Below are positions 8,116 through 16,196 of a stretch of 64,000 nucleotides of DNA, in pieces. The notes under the pieces are model-generated. The model saw only the letters and a list, made by a program, of their open reading frames with translations. It did no database searches and was not told the origin of the DNA. The position numbers and the translations under genes are program-made. Source of the stretch: Chloroflexaceae bacterium (GTDB taxonomy: Bacteria > Chloroflexota > Chloroflexia > Chloroflexales > Chloroflexaceae); assembly GCA_028282325.1 (NCBI GenBank), contig JANQID010000077.1:1-64000 (forward strand). The letters run 5' to 3'. Within the stretch, counting starts at the first letter, position 1; every line of letters begins with the position of its first letter.

Positions 8116-9168
8116 TCACACCCACACCACCCGCCCACTAGCCGCGCGGGTCAGCCGGTCGCGGATCGCCAGCGCCAGCCCGGCTTCGCCAAAATCGCGG
8201 GCGAAGATCACGTCGGGCCGGCGCTGATCGAGGGCGCGCAAGGCGGCGTAGAGGCGGCGCGCCACGCCGTCGAGGTCGTCTGCCGCGCCCAAAGCTTCGA
8301 TGTCGGCGCCCAGGTCGGCCAGTTGCGCGGCGTCCTCATCGGCGACGAGCAACGCAGCCCGCCGACCAGCGGCGTGCGCCGCGTGCGTTTGCTCGCGCAT
8401 CCAGGCGCGCACGGCCTCCGGTGCGCCAATGCCCAGCCAGAGTTCCGCTTCCGGCGCGTAGTGGCGTTCTAACAGCCCCGGTGAACGAAACCCGTTCGCT
8501 TCGGGCGCCGAACGCATGGCAACCTCCACCACGCCGATCGCCTCGCGCAGTTGCTCGACGCTTACGCCGCCTGGGCGCAGCACCGTCGGCGGCTCGGTCG
8601 TCAGGTCAAGCACCGTGGACTCGACGCCAATCGGGGTGGGGCCTCCATCAAGCACACAGTCGATCCGGCCATCGAGATCGGCCAGAACGTGCGCGGCGGT
8701 GGTCGGGCTGGTGTGGCCGAACCGATTGGCGCTCGGCGCGGCGATCGGCATGCCAGCGACATACAGCAACTCGCGCGCGATTGGGTGCGCCGGAACGCGC
8801 ACGGCGATCGTATCGCGCCCGGCGCTGACGATGGAGGGAACCGCGGCGACGCGGGGCAAAATCAGCGTGAGCGGACCAGGCCAGAACGCATTGGACAGCC
8901 GATCAACCAGCGGCATGATCTCCGCTGCAACCAGCGGCAAACTGGATCGGTCATAGAGATGGACAATGAGCGGATCGCTGGACGGACGGCCTTTGGACGC
9001 AAAAACGCGCTGCACCGCTGCGGCGTTGAGAGCGTGCGCGCCCAGGCCATATACCGTCTCGGTGGGAAACGCAACCAGACCGCCGGTGCGCAGAATCGCG
9101 GCAGCCTCGATCAAAGCTGCGGCGTGGATGCCAGATGATGATACCCGAAACGTGCGTGTTGAACTCAT
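8116..9168 (-). CDS. L-threonylcarbamoyladenylate synthase (Sua5 type)
   Basis: This enzyme makes threonylcarbamoyl-AMP, the donor for t6A37 in ANN-decoding tRNAs. The 350-residue product has a YrdC/Sua5 domain: GGLVAFPTETVYGLGAHA, then KGRPSSDPLIVH, then PSANRFGHTSPTTAAHV. A C-terminal Sua5 domain follows (about residues 215-350), including SPGLLERHYAPE at the start of the Sua5-specific region. The ATG at 9168 is preferred to an upstream GTG or ATG near 9273, because homologues start shortly before the YrdC core. Confidence 0.9.
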   Translation of the reverse strand: MSSTRTFRVSSSGIHAAALIEAAAILRTGGLVAFPTETVYGLGAHALNAAAVQRVFASKGRPSSDPLIVHLYDRSSLPLVAAEIMPLVDRLSNAFWPGPLTLILPRVAAVPSIVSAGRDTIAVRVPAHPIARELLYVAGMPIAAPSANRFGHTSPTTAAHVLADLDGRIDCVLDGGPTPIGVESTVLDLTTEPPTVLRPGGVSVEQLREAIGVVEVAMRSAPEANGFRSPGLLERHYAPEAELWLGIGAPEAVRAWMREQTHAAHAAGRRAALLVADEDAAQLADLGADIEALGAADDLDGVARRLYAALRALDQRRPDVIFARDFGEAGLALAIRDRLTRAASGRVVWV

Positions 9169-9260
9169 TCTAGAGATCCGACTTTCCAGATGAACCGAAT
9201 ATGCGGCGGATATCGCAACACATCGGTCGCATACATTTTCGATGGCCTGATCACACCGGT

Positions 9261-9289
9261 TTGTCATACACACGACGATTAGCTATGCT
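9261..9289 (+). promoter_or_regulatory. Candidate sigma-70-type promoter for the CNNM gene
   Basis: TTGTCA (9261-9266) and TATGCT (9284-9289) are separated by 17 bp. They lie about 108 bp before the ATG at 9397, in the gap between divergent genes. Other AT-rich hexamers (TATACT, TATAAC) are just downstream. This is pattern evidence only. Confidence 0.35.
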
Positions 9290-9396
9290 ATACTATATAA
9301 CAAGATCTAACCTTCAGATCAAAACTCAATGCACTGCCGGAACCGGCACGTTTGCGCGTCAGCATCGTGCATCACCGTTGAGGAGCAATATACTGT

Positions 9397-10479
9397 ATGT
9401 TCGAACTTGTGATCGCGGTTCTGATCGTCCTGACAAGCTCCGCACTCTGTTCAGGGACCGAAGCCGCGCTATTCTCCGCATCGCTGGTTCGGGTGCGCCA
9501 GCTTGCCGAGACGAAAAAGCCAGCCGCGCTGGCGCTTCTCCGCATCCGCGAGCAGATGACCCGCCCGATTGCTACTATCGTGATCCTGAACAATATCGCC
9601 AACATCGTCGGCAGCATCGTTGTCGGCAGCATCGCCGGAAGCGTGCTGGGCAACGAATGGCTGGGCGCCTTTTCCGGGCTGCTGACCTTCCTGGTCATCA
9701 TCTTTTCTGAGATCATTCCCAAAACCCTTGGGGAACGCTTCTCCGAACGCATCTCGCTCACTGTAGCGCAACCGGTGCTCACATTGACGCTCCTGTTCAC
9801 GCCGATTTTGTGGCTGCTCGAAAAGCTGACCGCGCCGATTACGCAAGGCAACCGGCTGCCAACCACCAACGAAGCCGAGATCCAATTGCTGGCCCGCATC
9901 GGCCACCAGGAAGGCATTATCGAGAGCGACGAGTCGGAAATGATCCAGCGCGTGTTTCGGCTGAACGACGCCACCGCCGAGAGTCTGATGACGCCGCGCG
10001 TCAATATGACCTACCTTCACGCCGATGAAACGCTTGGTGAGGCGAAGGATGACATTCTGCGCTCGCAGCACACCCGCATCATCATTGTGAGCGAGGATGT
10101 GGACCATGTGCTCGGCTTGGCGCTCAAGGATGAACTGCTCGCCGCAATGGTTGCGGGCAAGTATGATAGCCCGCTCGCCACACTCACGCGCCCGGTGCGC
10201 TTTGTTCCTTACTCGGTGCGCGCCGACAAACTGCTCGAAGAGTTTCGGCAGACGCGCCAGCACCTCGCCGTGGTTATCGATGAATTCGGCGGCGTCGCCG
10301 GGGTTGTCACGCTTGAAGATGTGCTTGAAGAGTTGACTGGCGAGATTCTCGACGAAACCGACACGGTCGTAGACTTGCAAGAGGCTGCGCGCCAACGCCA
10401 GGCCAACCGCCTCAAAATGAACGGCGGCGCGTCCGGCTCGATCACGGAGAGCGCCCAGCAGAAGTCGATGACTGCCTGA
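9397..10479 (+). CDS. CNNM/CorC family membrane protein with CBS pair
   Basis: This is a 360-residue membrane protein of the HlyC/CorC/CNNM family, linked to magnesium or other divalent cation export. The N-terminal CNNM (DUF21) domain has three to four membrane helices, with SSALCSGTEAALFSAS, LNNIANIVGSIVVGS and EIIPKTLGERF. It is followed by a CBS pair from MTPRVNMTYL to EFGGVAGVVTLEDVLEELTGEI. The usual C-terminal CorC_HlyC domain appears to be missing; only about 35 low-complexity residues follow the CBS pair. GAGGAG lies 11 bases before the ATG. Confidence 0.88.
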   Translation: MFELVIAVLIVLTSSALCSGTEAALFSASLVRVRQLAETKKPAALALLRIREQMTRPIATIVILNNIANIVGSIVVGSIAGSVLGNEWLGAFSGLLTFLVIIFSEIIPKTLGERFSERISLTVAQPVLTLTLLFTPILWLLEKLTAPITQGNRLPTTNEAEIQLLARIGHQEGIIESDESEMIQRVFRLNDATAESLMTPRVNMTYLHADETLGEAKDDILRSQHTRIIIVSEDVDHVLGLALKDELLAAMVAGKYDSPLATLTRPVRFVPYSVRADKLLEEFRQTRQHLAVVIDEFGGVAGVVTLEDVLEELTGEILDETDTVVDLQEAARQRQANRLKMNGGASGSITESAQQKSMTA

Positions 10480-10568
10480 ATCAGCCGACCACGCAAGAGC
10501 AAAGAATCAACCAGGAGCGCCCGCGATCGACCATATCAATCGCCATCCGCATAGCCCCGTAGCGCCCT

Positions 10569-11702
10569 ATGACCGCTAGCCTCGATCTCGCGCACAGCCA
10601 ACTCCGGCTACCGACATTCCTCCCCGACGCGACATTGGGAGTCGTGCGCGCCGCCGATTCGCGCGACCTGATCGAGGCGAAGATTCAGGCAGTGGTGATG
10701 AACGTCTTTCACCTGATGCAAAAACCGGGATCGTCCACAATTCAAGCGCTTGGTGGGCTGCACCGGATGGCAGCGTGGCCACAGCCGATCATCACCGATT
10801 CGGGCGGTTTCCAGGCCTATTCGCTGATTCGCCAAAACCCCAGGTTCGGTACGCTGAGCGACCAGGGGATCAGCTTCATTCCCGAAGGCGCCGAGCGCAA
10901 GTTCCAGCTTACGCCGGAGAAAAGCATTCAGTTACAGATCGCCTATGGCGCAGATGTCGCGATCTGCCTGGACGATTGCACCCACGTCGAGGCAAATCTC
11001 GCCGAGCAACAGGCATCGGTGCGACGCACGATCCAGTGGGGACGCCGCTGCAAGGCCGAGTTCGAGCGCCAGATCCAACAGCGCCGCCTCACGGCGGAGC
11101 AACGGCCACGGTTGTTTGGCGTGGTTCAAGGCGGCGGCCAGCGTGAACTGCGCCGGGCCTGCGCCGAAGCCCTTCTGGAAATCGGCTTCGATGGCTTCGG
11201 TTTTGGCGGCTGGCCGCTCGACGGCGCGGGCAATCTGTTGACGGATATGCTGGCCTATACGCGCGAACTCATACCGCCCGATCTGCCGATGCACGCGCTC
11301 GGTGTAGGCAAGCCCGAAAACGTGGTCGCTTGTACAAACCTGGGCTACAGCCTGTTCGATAGCGCGATGCCGACCCGCGACGCGCGCAACGGGCGGCTCT
11401 ATGCCTACACTGCCGATCCCGGAAACCCCCGCTTCCGGCTAACGGGAAACTGGCATACCTATCTCTACATCCACGACAAAAAACACATCAAAAGCGATGA
11501 GCCGATCTCACCCGGCTGCGATTGTCACACGTGCGCCGCCTATTCGCGCGGCTACCTCCACCACCTGCATCGTTGCGGCGAAACGCTGTTCTTCCGGCTG
11601 GCGACGATCCACAACCTGCGCTTTATGTCCCGGCTGATGGAGCTTCTGCAACAGCAAGCCGACGCCGATCCGGCACACGCGCAGAAGATCACACCACGCT
11701 GA
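10569..11702 (+). CDS. tRNA-guanine transglycosylase homologue with altered pocket loop
   Basis: This 377-residue protein is of the TGT (queuine/preQ1 tRNA-ribosyltransferase) superfamily. Visible family features are DSGGFQ (D77), the LDDCT motif (D135-C137) and VVQGG (Q187). The nucleophile motif FDSAMPTRDARNG is present (D264), as are the zinc ligands CDCHTC (C317, C319, C322) with H348. The family loop GGLAVGE, which lines the base pocket, is here FGGWPLDGAG (213-220): both glycines remain but Leu is replaced by Trp. All catalytic residues are present, so activity is likely, but the base or RNA substrate may differ from canonical bacterial Tgt. It ends 14 bp before an rRNA methyltransferase gene. 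Confidence 0.85.
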   Translation: MTASLDLAHSQLRLPTFLPDATLGVVRAADSRDLIEAKIQAVVMNVFHLMQKPGSSTIQALGGLHRMAAWPQPIITDSGGFQAYSLIRQNPRFGTLSDQGISFIPEGAERKFQLTPEKSIQLQIAYGADVAICLDDCTHVEANLAEQQASVRRTIQWGRRCKAEFERQIQQRRLTAEQRPRLFGVVQGGGQRELRRACAEALLEIGFDGFGFGGWPLDGAGNLLTDMLAYTRELIPPDLPMHALGVGKPENVVACTNLGYSLFDSAMPTRDARNGRLYAYTADPGNPRFRLTGNWHTYLYIHDKKHIKSDEPISPGCDCHTCAAYSRGYLHHLHRCGETLFFRLATIHNLRFMSRLMELLQQQADADPAHAQKITPR

Positions 11703-11716
11703 GCCGCGAGAACGCG

Positions 11717-12544
11717 ATGAACGCTTCCAGGCCAGAAACGCCAGACCAGATCGATCAACTGGTGCAAGCGGTGCAAAACAGTGCGAAGTATCGCACGATC
11801 AGCGCGGAGTTGATTCGCCGCATTGGCAGCCGCGAACTGGCGATACGGCGCAATCTCAAGACGGCGATCAAGGAGACGAAAAACAGGCTGCATCAGATTG
11901 CCGGAGCTTACCTGGACAAGCCGCCGCGCTACGCCGAATGGCTGGCGGCGCTCGAAGCGGCGGCGCGTAACGCGGATGCCACAGCGGTGCGTGCGACGTG
12001 CATTGACATTATGTCAAATCACACCTCAACCCGCGAGCGCGTCCCGATCCTGGCCGAGTTCTACGCCGCCCTGTTTGCGGCCATTCCGCCGCCGCAAGCG
12101 GTTATCGATCTGGCGTGCGGTCTCAACCCGCTCGCGCGCCCGTGGATGCCGCTGGCCCCAGACGTGACCTACCACGCCTGCGACATCTACATCGACCTGG
12201 CCACATTCCTCAACCGGAGTTTCACGATCCTGCAAACCCCCGGTGAGGCGCACGTCTGCGATCTCATCACTGCGCCGCCAACTCAGTGCTACGACGCGGC
12301 GTTCGTTTTCAAAACCCTGCCGGTTCTCGACCAGATGCACCAGGACGCCGGGCGCGATCTCCTGCGCGCGATCAACGCCAATGCCATCTTCGTCTCATTC
12401 CCGACCCGCAGCCTCGGCGGGCGCGCCCGCGGAATGCCCGCAAATTACGGCGAACGGTTCCGCGCCCTGGCCGCAGCCGAAGGCTGGTCGATCCAGGCAT
12501 TCGAATTCGCAACCGAGCTGGCGTTCCTGGTGCGGAAAGCGTGA
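11717..12544 (+). CDS. Putative 16S rRNA (guanine1405-N7)-methyltransferase, FmrO/ArmA/Rmt family
   Basis: This is a 275-residue protein with the full motif set of the aminoglycoside-resistance 16S rRNA methyltransferases. HTSTRER (102-108) is followed by EFYAALF and the SAM-binding motif I, DLACGLNPLARPWM (131-144). YHACDIYIDLATFLN, FKTLPVLDQM (198-207) and VSFPTRSLGGRARGM (226-240) follow. The N-terminal about 100 residues form the helical extension used for 30S recognition in the family. Members from aminoglycoside producers and resistant pathogens methylate N7 of G1405 in the A site. The ATG at 11717 is 14 bp after the TGT-like gene. No antibiotic biosynthesis, transposase or integron genes are nearby, so this looks chromosomal and native. 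Confidence 0.85.
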   Translation: MNASRPETPDQIDQLVQAVQNSAKYRTISAELIRRIGSRELAIRRNLKTAIKETKNRLHQIAGAYLDKPPRYAEWLAALEAAARNADATAVRATCIDIMSNHTSTRERVPILAEFYAALFAAIPPPQAVIDLACGLNPLARPWMPLAPDVTYHACDIYIDLATFLNRSFTILQTPGEAHVCDLITAPPTQCYDAAFVFKTLPVLDQMHQDAGRDLLRAINANAIFVSFPTRSLGGRARGMPANYGERFRALAAAEGWSIQAFEFATELAFLVRKA

Positions 12545-12588
12545 GGATATGCTGTAAACCTGTCGGGTGCAGCAATACGCAACAGGAT

Positions 12589-12731
12589 GCTACCAAACGA
12601 CGATGCGTATGCTGCATGTCACCCTGAACGGAGCCGCAGGCGGAGGGAAGGGTCTCGATGGCCTGGGAATCCGAGGTCCTTCGCTACGCTCAGAATGACC
12701 GCATGCGGTGTCTCCAGTATTGTTTGGTAGC
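12589..12731 (-). repeat. MITE-like dispersed repeat, complete copy 2
   Basis: The element is bounded by perfect 10-bp terminal inverted repeats, GCTACCAAAC at 12589-12598 and GTTTGGTAGC at 12722-12731. Its interior matches 1-134 in opposite orientation. It has no coding capacity, which fits a non-autonomous miniature element. No target-site duplication could be recognised. Confidence 0.6.
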
Positions 12732-12786
12732 TTTCGTAAAACCTGGAAGACGCACCTAACAGGTTGCGGGACGATATATTTCTCAT

Positions 12787-12832
12787 TTCGTAAGAACTTC
12801 GTAAGCGCTGCTCAACCTTGGCTTGCTACACT
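12787..12832 (+). promoter_or_regulatory. Direct TTCGTAAG repeats at 11-bp period with -10-like box
   Basis: TTCGTAAG occurs at 12787-12794 and 12798-12805, exactly 11 bp apart, and TACACT follows at 12827-12832. The lipoprotein ATG is at 12858. One-helical-turn direct repeats just upstream of a -10 box are typical of sites for OmpR/PhoB-type regulators. This is an inference from spacing alone. Confidence 0.4.
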
Positions 12833-12857
12833 GCGCCGCGTATGCAGGAGGTTGGCA

Positions 12858-13526
12858 ATGGATTGGCGATGGTTCAAGCGGATAAAGCAAGGAGTTGGAG
12901 CGAGTGGATTGCTGCTCGCGGCGCTGATTCTGGCATCGTGCGGGGCGGTCGCGCCGGTGAATGACAACGAGGCTGCCGAGGCGCCCACGCCGACGAGCAC
13001 GGAGACGGCGACGCTGACAGCCACGCAGGAGCCCACGCCCGCGCCAACAACGACGCTCACGGCTTCCGCCACCCCGACGCCCGACCTGCCACTGGCCCCG
13101 GAGTTAGAAGGCGGCGGCGAATGGCTCAACTCGGCGCCGCTCACCCTGGCCGAACTGCGTGGCAAGGTTGTGCTGATCGACTTCTGGACCTATGGTTGTA
13201 TCAACTGTGTGCGAACGCTGCCCTACGTTCAGGAATGGTGGCAGAACTACCGCGATCAGGGGCTGGTGATCATCGGCGTTCACACGCCGGAGTTTCGCAG
13301 CGAGCACGACATCGAAAACGTACGTGCGGCAATCGAGCGACTCAACGTCTCCTGGCCCGTGGTGCAAGACAACAATATGCAGATCTGGCGGGCGTACGGC
13401 AATCGCTACTGGCCACGCTTCTACCTTATCGACAAACAAGGCCGCATCATCTACGATCACATCGGCGAAGGCGGCTATGATCGCACCGAACGGGAAATCA
13501 TCGCCGCGCTCAACGCGGAAAGCTAA
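12858..13526 (+). CDS. Thioredoxin-fold (TlpA/DipZ-like) lipoprotein
   Basis: This is a 222-residue exported thiol-disulfide protein. A lipoprotein signal ends at LILASC (Cys28). A Thr/Pro/Ala-rich linker (about 30-80) leads to a thioredoxin fold with DFWTYGCINCVRTLPYV; the active pair is C114 and C117, in the redoxin/DipZ style. GVHTPEF and a WPRFYLIDKQGRI strand with the cis-Pro region follow. It probably acts on the outer face of the membrane as a reductant or oxidant. AGGAGG stands eight bases before the chosen ATG; an earlier in-frame start at 12708 would bury the signal peptide. Confidence 0.88.
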   Translation: MDWRWFKRIKQGVGASGLLLAALILASCGAVAPVNDNEAAEAPTPTSTETATLTATQEPTPAPTTTLTASATPTPDLPLAPELEGGGEWLNSAPLTLAELRGKVVLIDFWTYGCINCVRTLPYVQEWWQNYRDQGLVIIGVHTPEFRSEHDIENVRAAIERLNVSWPVVQDNNMQIWRAYGNRYWPRFYLIDKQGRIIYDHIGEGGYDRTEREIIAALNAES

Positions 13527-13565
13527 ACGCGACGATCTCCGCTCTCGCTTTATCCGGCCGCTCTG

Positions 13566-14315
13566 CTACACAACACCCGCGCCGCTCTGCACCAACGCCG
13601 TGTCCAGCACTTTCTGGAACGCATCCATATCGGCGTTGAGGTCGCGCAGACGATCGGCAACCTGGTTGCTGGACGAGTCATAGCTAACTGCATCAGCCGT
13701 CCGCAGACGCACCGTTTCGGCCAGCACATTATCGAGGTTAGCGTCGATATTCTGAAGCTGGGCGTTGATGCGCCCGATGTAGGTTCCCAGCGCCTGCGCG
13801 TTGCTCTGGCGATCCACCAGCGCTTTCCGCGTTTCCTGAAGCTGCTGGATCGTGTAGCTATCGGTGACGCGCGCAAGTTGTGCATCGATCTGGTCGATCT
13901 GACTACGCAACTGTTGATGATTGATGGTTGTCAGGTATTGCTCAATCACCTGGCCTTTGCGAGCCAACTCGTGGGCTTGCTCAACCAACTCGCCGGTCTG
14001 CTTAACAACTGGCTGGAGCAAACGCAACAGCGCCCCCTCGGTTCGCGCAACCGATTTTTCCACCTCGCGCTGTGAACGGTCGATCTCCTCGATGACCGCG
14101 CGGAAGGTCGGGCTGGTCAATCGCGCAAACGCCGCCGAACGTTGCGCCGACACTGCCAGCGATGGATCACGCGCCGCCAGAAACACCGCCGTGGCATACG
14201 CGAGCAAACCCACCGGCAACATCCAGATTGTGACGGTCAAACCTGTGAAGACGGCGGCTACCAGCACCATAAGCGCAAGCGGTTGCCGCGCTGCAAGCAA
14301 GACATTCTGCATCAT
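13566..14315 (-). CDS. Membrane protein with long coiled coil, unknown function
   Basis: This is a 249-residue protein. Two adjacent membrane segments (about residues 12-48) are followed by a soluble helical region of some 190 residues. That region is rich in Gln, Glu, Arg and Leu with heptad character (SQREVEKSVARTEGALLRLL, then HQQLRSQIDQIDAQLARV). No catalytic motif is seen. It lies about 175 bp downstream of the solute-binding/VWA lipoprotein gene on the same strand. The architecture is loosely like XpaC-type proteins, but this is not a firm assignment. AGGGG precedes the start. Confidence 0.6.
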   Translation of the reverse strand: MMQNVLLAARQPLALMVLVAAVFTGLTVTIWMLPVGLLAYATAVFLAARDPSLAVSAQRSAAFARLTSPTFRAVIEEIDRSQREVEKSVARTEGALLRLLQPVVKQTGELVEQAHELARKGQVIEQYLTTINHQQLRSQIDQIDAQLARVTDSYTIQQLQETRKALVDRQSNAQALGTYIGRINAQLQNIDANLDNVLAETVRLRTADAVSYDSSSNQVADRLRDLNADMDAFQKVLDTALVQSGAGVV

Positions 14316-14491
14316 CACCCCTGATTCTGGCTATTTCAGAGCCGGGAGCCGAGAACTGCGGCGCTTCCGCCCGTCTTGCAGCCTTCCGCCCCAACCCATA
14401 ACATCTCAGCACAACATCTGTCTGCAACGTAACGAACCATCGACCGGACCAGTCTCACAAAAAGACCGGCCCGATCTCTTCAGGCAACCGA

Positions 14492-16189
14492 TTAGAAGAA
14501 CGTCGCGATGTCGCGATACACTTGCTCAATCCGGGTCGGATCGCTCGTATACGTCTTCGCGCCCGACGCATCGGCAATGTCACGCATCAAATCGGTATCA
14601 ACATCGCTTCCCGTACCGTAGGCGATCGTAAAAACCTTGATGCTGCGTCCTTCCGAATTGGCGCTCAAGAGTTGGGTAAGCTGTTGCGATGTGTTCTCAC
14701 TGCGGTTATCAGCGCCGTCGCTGAGCACCACGATGGCCCGGATGCGCTCATCCGACGGAAGTAAGTTCATCTGCTGATACGCCTCGAACACGGTGTCGAT
14801 CAAGCGCGTATTGCCGTTCGCAAACAGGTTGTCAACGCGTTGGAGCACTTCCTCGCGCTTGGCGCCCAGCGGCCCCAGCGGCGTCAACTCATTCGCATCG
14901 CTGCTGAACACGATGATTCCCAGGCTGTCTTCATCGGACAATTGTTCGATGAACGAACGCAACGCGCGTTTCGCCTGCACCAGGCGGCCTTCGTCGTTCA
15001 TACTGCCCGACACGTCGAGCAAGACTTGTACCTCGACCCGCTTCTTGTTTTGCCCCCACAATTCACGGATCGCCTGTGTCACCTCGGCATCCGGCACTTC
15101 CAGCAACGTCTGCGGCTGATTGGGGTCCACGCCATTCTCGGCAGTCAGCGGAGCAATGATCGAAATCGACGGATCGGAGGGGCGAAAACCGAACTGCAGT
15201 GCTTGCTGTTGCTGTTCGGTCGCCAGGAGAAATTCGCGATACGTCTCTGCTGCCGCGCTCAACTCAGCATCAACCCAGGGCGCATCGAGAACCACGCAGG
15301 GATGATCGCTCCAGAACGTCCCCTCTTTGGGATAGATCGCAACCACCGGCAGCGGTCGATTCGGGTATGTGGTCTGATCGTACGATTCAACCACCAGATT
15401 TTCGTACAACACCGCTGCCGACAGATAAGACGGGCCGCGGTTGAACATCTGGCGACCGAAGAAGCCGGTACTCTCGCCATAGTGAATAATACTGCGCTCG
15501 ACATCCGCCAGGAACTCGGCCACGTCGGGTTGCTGGACATCGGTGATCGTCAGATCTCGCGTCTTGCCGGTAGCCGCATACACGGTTGCCAGAATGCTGG
15601 TGATGCCGCTGTTGCTATAGTCAGGGTGCGTATGCCCGAACTGGAACGGCCCCCACTCCGGATGCCCGAAATCGGCCCAAGTCTGGTTGCTGCGGGTCAA
15701 ATCGGCGATGTCGCCCCATCCAATCGGCGTCTGGGGCCACCCCAGAGCTTCGGCCATCGGCTGCCACATCGCGATCACCACCGGGCTGAGCACCAGGGCC
15801 GGCGGCGTCCCGTCAAACAGCTTCGCGCCGCCGTTATCGCTGGCCCAGCGTTGGTTCGCAATCGGGAGCAAAATGCTGCTGGCCGGGCTCCAGATCGCCG
15901 GCTGGTCCTGGCCGCTGAGAATGCGCTCCATCGAGTCCGCCGAGCCAGCCGGTTCCGCTTCAACGAAGATAGGCCTACCGCCCGTCGATTCAAGCTGACG
16001 GGCGTTAAAATCCGCCGTGACAGCTTCGATCCACGATTCCTTCTCGCTGCCATAGAGCATCTTCACGACCAGGGCGCTGCTGGGCGCTGCGCTTTGACCG
16101 CCGTTGCCATTCCCATTCCCATCATCGCCGCACGCCGCCAGCAAAGCGCCCACCAGCGCTACAAGTATGAAGAAACTGATACGTCGCAT
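14492..16189 (-). CDS. Solute-binding and VWA domain lipoprotein
   Basis: This is a 565-residue lipoprotein with lipobox LLAAC (Cys20) and a Gly/Asn linker. A type-2 periplasmic-binding-protein-like domain covers about residues 38-385, with YGSEKESWIEAV at its start, then SPASSILLPI and FGHTHPDYSNSGITS. A von Willebrand factor A domain covers about 390-565, with the complete metal site DVSGSM and later VVLSDGADN. It shares SPASSI, FGHT and SNSGI motifs with the next gene upstream, showing paralogy. It lies 8 bp downstream of that gene and is probably co-transcribed with it. The ligand is unknown; the VWA part suggests protein-protein contact at the cell surface. Confidence 0.85.
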   Translation of the reverse strand: MRRISFFILVALVGALLAACGDDGNGNGNGGQSAAPSSALVVKMLYGSEKESWIEAVTADFNARQLESTGGRPIFVEAEPAGSADSMERILSGQDQPAIWSPASSILLPIANQRWASDNGGAKLFDGTPPALVLSPVVIAMWQPMAEALGWPQTPIGWGDIADLTRSNQTWADFGHPEWGPFQFGHTHPDYSNSGITSILATVYAATGKTRDLTITDVQQPDVAEFLADVERSIIHYGESTGFFGRQMFNRGPSYLSAAVLYENLVVESYDQTTYPNRPLPVVAIYPKEGTFWSDHPCVVLDAPWVDAELSAAAETYREFLLATEQQQQALQFGFRPSDPSISIIAPLTAENGVDPNQPQTLLEVPDAEVTQAIRELWGQNKKRVEVQVLLDVSGSMNDEGRLVQAKRALRSFIEQLSDEDSLGIIVFSSDANELTPLGPLGAKREEVLQRVDNLFANGNTRLIDTVFEAYQQMNLLPSDERIRAIVVLSDGADNRSENTSQQLTQLLSANSEGRSIKVFTIAYGTGSDVDTDLMRDIADASGAKTYTSDPTRIEQVYRDIATFF

Positions 16190-16196
16190 ACTTCAA

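Larger units (their letters stand above)
12545..12857. other. Intergenic region with MITE-like element and promoter repeats
   Basis: No gene is seen in these 313 bases. It holds the complete MITE-like element (12589-12731) and the direct repeats plus -10-like box (12787-12832) in front of the thioredoxin-fold lipoprotein gene. Confidence 0.6.

Noticed and set aside
11717-12544. Recently acquired resistance cassette
   Set aside because: No transposase, integrase or attC-like site is present. The nearby MITE-like element lies on one side only, and base composition looks like that of the neighbours.
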